Below the pieces are notes generated by a model. That model ran no database searches, was not told where the DNA came from, and saw only the letters and a list, made by a program, of their open reading frames with translations. The position numbers were made by a program, and so were the translations under genes. This document shows, in pieces, positions 53,201-60,000 of a stretch of 60,000 nucleotides of DNA (the first letter of the stretch is position 1; each line of letters begins with the position of its first letter). The DNA lies in assembly GCF_964340395.1 (NCBI RefSeq), contig NC_135554.1, positions 23,786,092-23,846,091 on the forward strand. Reading direction: 5' to 3'. The stretch is from Glandiceps talaboti. Lineage: Eukaryota; Hemichordata; Enteropneusta; Spengelidae.

Positions 53201-56200
53201 TCCATGGTTTCCTAGCCTTTTTGTTGCTGATTATTTTTGTGGTAATTGGTGCATGCTTGTTACAAATCCTACTAAAAATTAAATGAAATCTGTTATAAGC
53301 AGCGTTAACATCAGTACAATCATAGACTCCTTCCCAGGATACATTTGCAAGTTCATCACAAAAGTGAGAAGGGTCATAATGATCATAATTTCGAAATGAA
53401 ATTTTTTGTCTATGAGATATTCTAATAGGGTGGTTTTCTACTAAAGCAAAAATAGGGAAGTGATCTGATATATCAGTGGTTAATGTTCCAGAATAGATTT
53501 GATACTGATTTATATTAGTATAAATATGATCAATAATTGTTGCAGATGAGTCTGTCACTCTGGTTGGTGTGGAAATTAACTGATGGAAACAAAGGCACTC
53601 CATGGATGTGAGAAAGGATTCAATACTTACTGAACTAGTTCTATTATTTGCATCAACATTAAAATCACCCATTAAGATAAAGTGGTTTTTTTCTAACTTA
53701 AATCTCCTCAGTACATTTAACAACTCCTCTTGAAATTCTACAATGTCAGTATTTGGTTTCCTATAAATAATACCAACTATAGCATTTCTATTACCAGTAT
53801 ATCTAACAAAGCAGTTTCAAAAAATGTTCCAGTTGCAACAAGTACTACCATTCCAGCTACATGTTAATTCTCTTTTAGATATCAACAGATGACATGTTGA
53901 AACACAACATTCTGCAAGGGAAATTGACTATGTGGGAAAAAGAGAGTAAACACAAGTGTTCTTGGAGATAGGCATAATCATTAGCAACATTGTATCAAAC
54001 CATTGCTACTATGTGAGGAGCACAGAATCAACATTAAAGATCACATGGGCTGGTTTGATAACATTTTTCAGAAAAAGTCATTGAAAATGTAAAATATGTC
54101 TCCAAAGGAAAGAAATTCAAAAAAACAAGTTTAGTATTGAATACATTGTATAAGCTTCAAGGGGGAAACTATTCAATGTACATTACATCCCATAATTTTG
54201 ATCAGAAATGAACATCTTATTTATTTCCAGCAGACTGGACAGTTTTGTAATATTGTAGGGCTGGCATTCGAGAAAGCCACTGTACAGTTTTTTCTGCTGA
54301 TGCAACCAAAAACGATATTGTGTGTCGTAAAAAGAGGCTGTGGTTTACAACGATGAGGGTTGGATACACTTGCACAAACTACAGAATAATTTTCGACCAA
54401 TTGAGGTTCCACACATGCGTAATGCGGACTCCTGTCTTGACACATGCTCAATAAGCAGGACTTGGTGATAGTTTGTACAAATGTTTTTGAACTCCAATGA
54501 CTGTAGGAATATCGTTATTGACTGTGATTATCTCTTTCATTGCTGTTGAACTCTATTTTTACAGCGTGACTGATTTCAGTTGTAAGTAACGTTGGTACTA
54601 TGTGTCATATTTTTCTGTAGGAAGGAATAGTGGCTCTGATTGAACCAATTAACCCATTCACGGATCACCCAGACTACTTTCTTACCAAGCAGTCCCAAGG
54701 TAAGTGCACCACATGTGCTTGCATCCAAGTCACCTTTTGACAGATACACAAGGCTAATTTCTGGCAAAGCAGTCTGGAGGTAAGTGTACCACAGGTGCTT
54801 GCAGCCAAGTCATGCTTTTACAGATATACCAGGCTACTTTCTTACCAAACAGTCCCAAGGTAAGTGTACCACAGGTGCATGCAACCAAGTCATCCATTGG
54901 CAGATGTACCAGGGTACTTTCTTACCAAGCAGTCCCAAAGTAAGTGTACCACAGGTGCTTGCATCCAAGTCACCTTTTGACAGATACACAAGGCTAATTT
55001 CTGACCAAGCAGTCGGAAGGTAAGTATACCACAGGTGCATGCAACCTAGTTATCCATTAACAGATAGGTCAGACGACTTTCATACCAAACCGTAAGTGCA
55101 CCATCGGTCACGCAAACAGTAAACCAATTAACCCATATTGGCAGGTGTACATGGATGCTTTCATACCAAGCAGTCTCGAGTCTCAATGTATATAGATGAA
55201 CCACAGGTGCATGTAACCATGCAATCAACCCATTGTCTTGTATACAAGGTAATTAAATCAATTCTTTAACATATTGTGTGTCTTTAGTTCAATTTAATTT
55301 ATTGGAATTGAGGTTGAAAAACTTGATTTTATGTACTTCACCTTGATAGTTAATGTATATCAACTGACAGTGACACGTTGGTATTCTCTAATTCTCTACA
55401 GGCATTGAAATCATTAAGAAGGTCAATCATCCAAACCTCAAACTCTTGTTGGTAAGTTAACTTCAGTTGATTGATGCATGTATGTTGATTGATTGACTGG
55501 GTCATTGTCAGACTGATTGATTGATTGATTGATTGATCGACCGACTGATTGATTGATAAATGGATTGATTGATTGATTGATTGATACATTGAGTGAGTGA
55601 GTGAGTGAATGAGTGAGTGAGTGAGTGAGTGAGTGAGTGAGTGAGAGTTATCATTCATATTAGTATATTCTGATTGCCATAGTGGCAGATACAAATCAAA
55701 GAATGATCACACTTTCACTTACAATTACACATTTACAGATTTTGTGGATGCTTTTTTCAAGTTTTAGAATCATGTTTCTAGAGCAGATTGATAATAACTA
55801 GTTAAAATAAGATATGTCATGGATTATGTCTTTCAGTACAAATGTGGAGTAGTAGTAAGCAATTTATATAGTCATTCACTAATTTATAATATTAGCAGTG
55901 TAGAGTGAAAATGATAATTATCCACCACCACCACCACCACCACCACCACCACCACCACAATAATAATCGACTTCATGACTTTGTTCTTACAGGACTTTTA
56001 CCATGCACAGTTCATGGATGGGTATCTGACAAGGCTGATCAAAGAATACCTTCCATTGATTGGTAATCACTGAATTTATCATTACATTGTAGTTTGAATA
56101 TTTCATCATGAATTGTTTTGATCCACTTTCATAGTGGCAGTGTGCTAGAGGATTACAACCAAACAGATATAAAGTGAGAAAGTACAAATTTGATGACATA

Positions 56201-58587
56201 CAAATGTAAATGTAGGGTCGTACTACAATCTGATTAAAATCTGATGTTAGATAGGCTGGTATTCCTGTATTTACCTTTATTCCATCGTTATTGCGTCTTT
56301 TACGTGAGTTTTTTTTTTCCTGGGCGAACGCCTTTCTAACAAAGGCATTCGCCCAGGAAAAAAAACACACGTAAAAGACGCAATAACGATGGAATAAAGG
56401 TAAATGCAGGAATACCAGCCTATCTAACATCAGATTTTAATCAGATTGGGTCATACTAGAACTCAGTTTTTGTCAATTTGTAAAGAATATCAATGTAGTT
56501 GTAATTTTGTGATGATTGCATCTGTGGATGAGTTTGTGTGTGTGTGTGTGGGGGGGGGGGGGATGGATGGTGGGGGGGGGGGGGGTTGTCAACCTGAATA
56601 AAATCTGATATGGTGACTCTATTTCCTTCATTTGGTGTCCATTGCTTGTTTTCAAATTTGTTGTTTTGGGAAGGCGGCTTTCACTCCTGAAACAATTACA
56701 AAATTGAAAACAAACAACACTAAATGAAGGAAATGGAGGTAAATAAAGAAATCCAGCCGTATTCACCACATCAAATTTTAATCAGATTGGGCAATGGTAT
56801 GAGAATGGGGGGATTCATGGATGAAAGATTGAAAGAGTTCTGACTTCACTTTATCTCCACTAAAATTTTTAATAGATTCATTTTATGGTATCATCATAAT
56901 GTTTCTGATTTATTTCTATCTTGCCATAAAATTTATTCTTATTGTACATGTGCAACAACAACAACAACAACAGCAACAACAACAACAACAACAACAACAA
57001 CAAACAGACTGAATTTAATCAGTTATATTGAATAAGCTGTGGGGGGAGTTATAGGAATGGGAGGTCATATCAAATAAAAGGAGAGAGGAGGGGGAGTTGT
57101 AGGAATGGGGAGCTCATATCAAATAAGCTTGGGGGAGGAGTTATAGGAATGGGAGGTCATATCAAATAAGATGGGGGAGGGAATACAAATGAGTCTAAAG
57201 TATCACCGTGTTAAAACTAACATACCAGTACTATTTCTGATTACCATACAGGTTACATACAAATATCTCAAGTACCAGAAAGAGGTGAACCAGACAGTCC
57301 TGGTGAAATCAATTATCCATACATATTTAAATTACTGGAAGAAGTTAAATATGACGGTTACATAGGGTGTGAATATAAACCATCAACAGGTAAGCATAGA
57401 TACTAGTGTGATGGTTACCTTGGTTACATAAAGAGGTGAATATAAACCAACAACAGGTAAGATTGGATATGATGGTTACCATGGTTACATAGGGTGTGAA
57501 TATAAATCATCAACAGGTAAGATTGGATATGATAGTTACCATGGTTACATCGGGCATGAATATACACACACAAAAGGAAAGACCATGACGTGATTATTCC
57601 TTGGTAAACGTGCGTACAATGCTTACAATTCTGGTTTATTTCTTAATATTCAAAATATCAAATTATAGTTCATGGTCAAAAGAGTCGCAATGTTTGTCTC
57701 GTGAAACAGAATTGTATCAAATTATAATTCATAGTCAAAAGAGTAGTAAACCTTGTCTTTGGAGCTTTTAAAGAGAATTGTATCAGGAAATCCACCATAT
57801 GGGAACTTGGATTGATGTAATAGATCCTTTATTGATGCAGGCTCATATGTGTACTTATTGTATCAACATAGAACTTCAACTTTTGAAAACTCAACATAAT
57901 TATAGTGAAAGCAGAACTGAAGCTTTAGTCCACACCTGCACTTGTGGAATTGTTTACCAGTTTGATGTTCTGGGTTGGTCACATGACACAGCGCTGGCGT
58001 CAATGCGGGGTCAGGCATCACATGCAATTGCTGAACTTCATTGTCACACTTTTAACCAAATTTCGAAAACTTCATGCCACCAGTGATAACTGGTTTTGTA
58101 TTTACTACTAAGATGTTGATAAGTTGATAAAAATTCACTTCTAATGTGAGATACAGTGCTGGGTTTCTGGTAGTATTTTTTTGTTTACCATCATCTCAGT
58201 ACACAGGTTAAAGGTCCTAAATGAATTGTTCGTTTATTGAGCTTGTGCGACATTGTGCGGTCATCCCGAAACTGTATGTTAAAGGAATGACTAAACAACT
58301 GAAATGGCCATTTCAGTCATATGGTATACAATATCATATCAGCAGAGGGTGATATAAACTTCCAGGCACCTATGACCCCTTATTAGACTCACCTGTCCAT
58401 AAGGTCACACTTACTGAATAGTGGGTCAATCAATCTGTTGACAAAGACTGAAGTGTGCAGTCGAAATTTGCAGGTAAAATTCTCAAGTTGTGTTTGGAAC
58501 AAATTAAATTCAATACTATGTTATTTTGTATTGTTTACAGAGAAAACTGCGGACAGCCTTGGTTGGATGAAGAAATACACAGAGTGA
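46669..58587 (+). CDS. HYI: Putative hydroxypyruvate isomerase, copy B
   Basis: Eight exons splice in frame to 269 residues: 46669-46861, 48120-48231, 50546-50666, 54621-54699, 55402-55451, 55993-56062, 57252-57389 and 58541-58587 (TGA). Apart from exon 1, which is one codon shorter, exon sizes equal copy A. Family ligands are kept: Glu150 in IEPINP, Asp186 and His189 in [24 protein letters not shown], Glu249 in GCEYKP. GFNAVDG has Asp where copy A and the family have Glu. The roughly 4-kb intron 3 holds an antisense LINE fragment, and intron 2 holds nested DNA elements. Both copies look functional by reading; which is expressed cannot be told. Confidence 0.93.
48608..48650 (+). ncRNA. Degenerate hammerhead ribozyme-like motif
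   Basis: CTGATGATC (48,612-48,620), then TGAAACTCCGAGT (48,633-48,645), shares its core and stem III (ACT-CCG-AGT) with the motif at 16,416-16,456. Stem II does not pair well and stem I bases do not match, so it is likely inactive. Confidence 0.4.
49194..50167. mobile_element. ~1-kb DNA element with ~120-bp TIRs
   Basis: The left end TTATACGTCACCTGTCACCA and the complement of the right end are the same, and the similarity continues through ATTGGTCGAGAGCC, GGCGTATTTT and TTTTTGCTTGT. A palindrome around 49,843-49,878 (AGGGACGTATACAC / TTTATACGTCCCT) sits inside. It is interrupted by the MITE at 49,328-49,560. No transposase ORF. It lies in HYI copy B intron 2; absent in copy A. Confidence 0.8.
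49328..49560. mobile_element. Complete hAT-like MITE nested in the 49,194 element
   Basis: TIR CACAGGGGCGTGTAATATTT and a further ~17 bases are repeated inverted at the other end. ACTGCAAG directly flanks both sides (49,320-49,327 and 49,561-49,568), a perfect 8-bp duplication as made by hAT-type transposases. 233 bp, no ORF. Confidence 0.88.
50222..50281. repeat. (AAT)n(AAC)n microsatellite
   Basis: AAT then AAC triplets in HYI copy B intron 2. Confidence 0.95.
51120..53818 (-). mobile_element. 5'-truncated CR1/Jockey-group LINE
   Basis: An 867-codon minus-strand ORF (53,723-51,120), open further back to about 53,815. It has the end of an APE-type endonuclease (GDFN at residues 19-22, SDHFP at 86-90), then a non-LTR reverse transcriptase (NYRPIS 397-402, FLDFSKAFD 467-475, GVPQGS 525-530, FADDS 556-560) and the usual C-terminal [11 protein letters not shown]. 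The frame is intact, so the insertion is young, but the 5' half of the endonuclease and any ORF1 are missing. It is part of about 3.4 kb (50,815-54,235) present in intron 3 of copy B and absent in copy A, antisense to the gene. Confidence 0.92.
53819..54235. other. Extra sequence next to the LINE in copy B intron 3
   Basis: Has no counterpart in copy A intron 3. Broken frames only; possibly the remnant of another element into which the LINE inserted. Not recognised. Confidence 0.35.
54660..55225 (+). repeat. Array of HYI exon 4/donor duplications, copy B
   Basis: The true donor is at 54,700. GTAAG copies follow at 54,780, 54,860, 54,940 and 55,020 (exactly 80 bases apart) and 55,092. Each is preceded by a copy of the exon 4 end (CTACTTTCTTACCAAGCAGT). 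Alternate units carry GGCTAATTTC, with an in-frame TAA, in place of GGCTACTTTC. Confidence 0.92.
55486..55650. repeat. (TTGA)n and (GAGT)n microsatellites
   Basis: Follow the exon 5 donor of HYI copy B, parallel to copy A. Confidence 0.93.
55921..55959. repeat. (CAC)n microsatellite before HYI exon 6, copy B
   Basis: Thirteen CAC/CCA units about 32 bases upstream of the acceptor, conserved in position with copy A. Confidence 0.93.
56226..56448. mobile_element. Palindromic Mutator-like MITE
   Basis: Nearly the whole 223 bases is one inverted repeat, with arms of about 105 bases from CAATCTGATTAAAATCTGAT inward through TTTACCTTTATTCCATCGTT to CCTGGGCGAA. Flanks GGTCGTACTA (56,216-56,225) and GGTCATACTA (56,449-56,458) form a 10-bp target duplication with one change. 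Long TIRs plus a 9-10-bp duplication fit Mutator-like elements. Not present at this place in copy A. Confidence 0.82.
56597..56792. mobile_element. Diverged Mutator-like MITE, HYI copy B intron 6
   Basis: Paralogous to 40,640-40,858: AATAAAATCTGATATGGTGA at the left, AAACAAACAACACTAAATGA and CACATCAAATTTTAATCAGA at the right. G runs sit just before it (56,551-56,586). Confidence 0.7.
56950..57002. repeat. (AAC)n microsatellite
   Basis: CAACAA units with one CAG. Copy A has only a trace at the same place (41,026-41,033). Confidence 0.93.
57035..57185. repeat. G-rich ~45-bp minisatellite before HYI exon 7, copy B
   Basis: About four units of GGGGAGTTATAGGAATGGGA then GGTCATATCAAATAA, ending about 65 bases before the exon 7 acceptor. 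Confidence 0.85.
57390..57600 (+). repeat. Array of HYI exon 7/donor duplications, copy B
   Basis: After the true donor (57,390), copies of the exon 7 end (GGTGTGAATATAAA, TCAACAG) with GTAAGATTGG donors lie at 57,457 and 57,517. A third copy has lost its donor (AAAAGGAAAG). Confidence 0.88.
57905..57995 (-). repeat. Inverted counterpart of 42,175-42,260
   Basis: The complement has CATGTGACCAACCCAGAA, ACTGGTAAA and AGGTGTGGACTAAAGCTTCA. Copy A intron 7 carries the same string in plus orientation. The overlapping 102-codon ORF (57,778-58,086) is probably not a gene. Confidence 0.6.
58360..58505. repeat. Dispersed repeat shared with 19,967-20,112
   Basis: CTTCCAGGCACCTATGACCC and GTTGACAAAGACTGAAGTG in the same order as the SDR2 intron copy. 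It ends about 35 bases before the exon 8 acceptor of HYI copy B. Confidence 0.75.
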
Positions 58588-59074
58588 AACACTCCACACG
58601 ATGAATTCATCAACATATGTGGATCGCACTATGAAATTATCAAGAAATCATTTCTTCATAAAAGAATTGCATGGTAGATAGTAAAACGACATACTAGGGG
58701 GCAGTATTTAACTGGTATGGTCAACGGCATACACAGCATAATGCCAGAGCAGTTTAAAAGCTTGAGACCAAGGGCTCATATAAGTTGGCATGAGTGAAAC
58801 CATGAGGAATTTATCTGGCTGCCTTAAGAAAATGGGAATAAAAAAATAGGTACATGGGTGGACGACAGGAATATGTATGTATATACAGTAGGGTGTTATT
58901 CACCAATAGAAACTCAGATCAGCTTGTTTGATGGTTGTGAGATAGAACAAAGGTTCTAATGATTGAGGTACATCACTTTGCAGTAAAAGAGCTTGCCTTA
59001 TCACTATTCTTGATCACTAGGGGGCAGTATTTAACTGACAGTATTTAACTGGCAGAATGCCAGTGCAGTTTAAA

Positions 59075-59350
59075 TGCTTTAAACCAGATTTGCATATGTT
59101 AATATCATTTAACTTTAATAGTCATGTGATATACTTGATACCAAATTTGCATATGTTAGTCATGTAACTTTTAATGGTCATATGATATGCTTGATACCAA
59201 ATTTGCATCTATTAATGTCATTTAACTTTTAATGGTCATGTGATATGCTTGATACTGGATTTGCATATATTAATGTCATTAGCTTTTAATAGTCATGTGA
59301 TATACTTGATACCAGATTTGCATATGTTAATGTTATTAACTAGTCATGTG
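59075..59350. repeat. Short, diverged 58-bp repeat 3' of HYI copy B
   Basis: About five units of GCTTGATACCAAATTTGCAT type, the ancestral-looking counterpart of the expanded array at 42,630-43,898. Similarity to copy A continues past it (CATCTACTCAGTTGGGGTAT). Confidence 0.9.
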
Positions 59351-59739
59351 ATACATCTACTCAGTTGGGGTATTGTAAGCTGCCCAACTCACTCTTGTCA
59401 AATAGTACAGGAGTGTATATATGACATCAAAGTGGTGCAAAGAAAATCTGCATCGATGTCACATATATTGTTTTCTGTATTTTGTGGTAATAATGAATTG
59501 CATGTTTGCATCTTAACAATTTAACCTGTGAAATTCATTTTAAGATTTCAATGTATGTACTAGTACATTCATACTGGTGATGGTACAAGTTAAAGGCCAG
59601 GAATACATCAAGTGTAGTGTATGAATGCAAAATGCAAGTGGGGGGTGGACATTTAGACACTGGACGGTTTGCAACTTTATGGTCAAGTGTAGTGTATGAA
59701 TGCAAAATGCAACTAGTGTATATGGACATTTAAACACTA

Positions 59740-60000
59740 GACACGGTCTGTAATTGTGTGGTCTTTGGTGGTTACTTTTGTTTAAAGGGACACAGTCTGT
59801 AACTTTATGGTCTTTGGTGGTTACTTTAGTTTAAAGGGACACAGTCTGCAACATTATGGTCTTTGGTGGTTACTTTTGTTTAAAGGGACACAGTCTGTAA
59901 CTTTATGGTCTTTGGTGGTTACTTTTGTTTTAAAGGGATACTGTCTGTAACTTTGTCTTTGGTGGTTACTTTTGTTTAAAAGGGCAGTCTGTAACTCTAT
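59740..60000. repeat. 48-bp tandem repeat 3' of HYI copy B
   Basis: Five or more units of the AAAGGGACACAGTCTGTAAC family, running off the window edge. The strict two-variant alternation of copy A is not kept here. Confidence 0.9.

Noticed and set aside
57778-58086. 102-codon ORF with several Cys and His
   Set aside because: It lies in HYI copy B intron 7, overlaps a repeat present inverted in copy A, and has no conserved frame there.

Overview
The window is AT-rich animal nuclear DNA. The genes are split into short exons by introns with GT-AG splice sites, and the rest is crowded with microsatellites, minisatellites, small DNA transposons (MITEs), LINE fragments, a tRNA-derived SINE and hammerhead ribozyme motifs. 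This fits an invertebrate genome, probably marine, but the species cannot be fixed from the sequence. No prokaryotic or viral organisation is seen.

Layout. (1) 1-5,690, minus strand: 5' end of an unrecognised Ser/Asn-rich protein gene. It has 279 open codons running off the left edge, a long first intron, and a likely CRE/YY1 promoter with a non-coding first exon near 5.6 kb. (2) 7.9-15.2 kb and 18.8-26.2 kb, minus strand: two paralogous short-chain dehydrogenase/reductase (SDR) genes with matching exon lengths. SDR2 is intact by reading (9 exons, 282 codons). In SDR1 the catalytic tyrosine of YxxxK is a cysteine, and its first exon was not found. (3) 15.55-17.67 kb and 28.75-30.94 kb: a duplicated non-coding block with long (AT)n runs and hammerhead ribozyme motifs. 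The SDR gene and this block appear to have been duplicated together. (4) 32.8-44.5 kb and 46.5-60 kb, plus strand: two paralogous hydroxypyruvate isomerase-like (HYI) genes, each with 8 exons that splice in frame to 270 and 269 residues. A 5'-truncated LINE lies antisense in intron 3 of copy B, and a SINE lies in intron 5 of copy A.

Most notable. First, there are three well-formed type I hammerhead ribozyme motifs with very short stem III, the architecture known from Penelope-like elements and metazoan retrozymes, plus one degenerate copy. Second, exon-end/5'-splice-site segments are repeatedly duplicated: HYI exons 1, 4 and 7 and one SDR1 exon. At HYI exon 4 an array with an ~80-bp period carries five or six copies of the splice donor in both paralogs. 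Third, the window preserves recent insertions with clean target-site duplications, including a hAT-like MITE nested inside a ~1-kb TIR element and a Mutator-like palindromic MITE.

How the genes relate. HYI-type enzymes act on hydroxypyruvate/tartronate semialdehyde, and the SDRs resemble 3-hydroxyacid or 3-oxoacyl reductases. Both families occur as local duplicates, but nothing in the sequence shows that they share a pathway or regulation.
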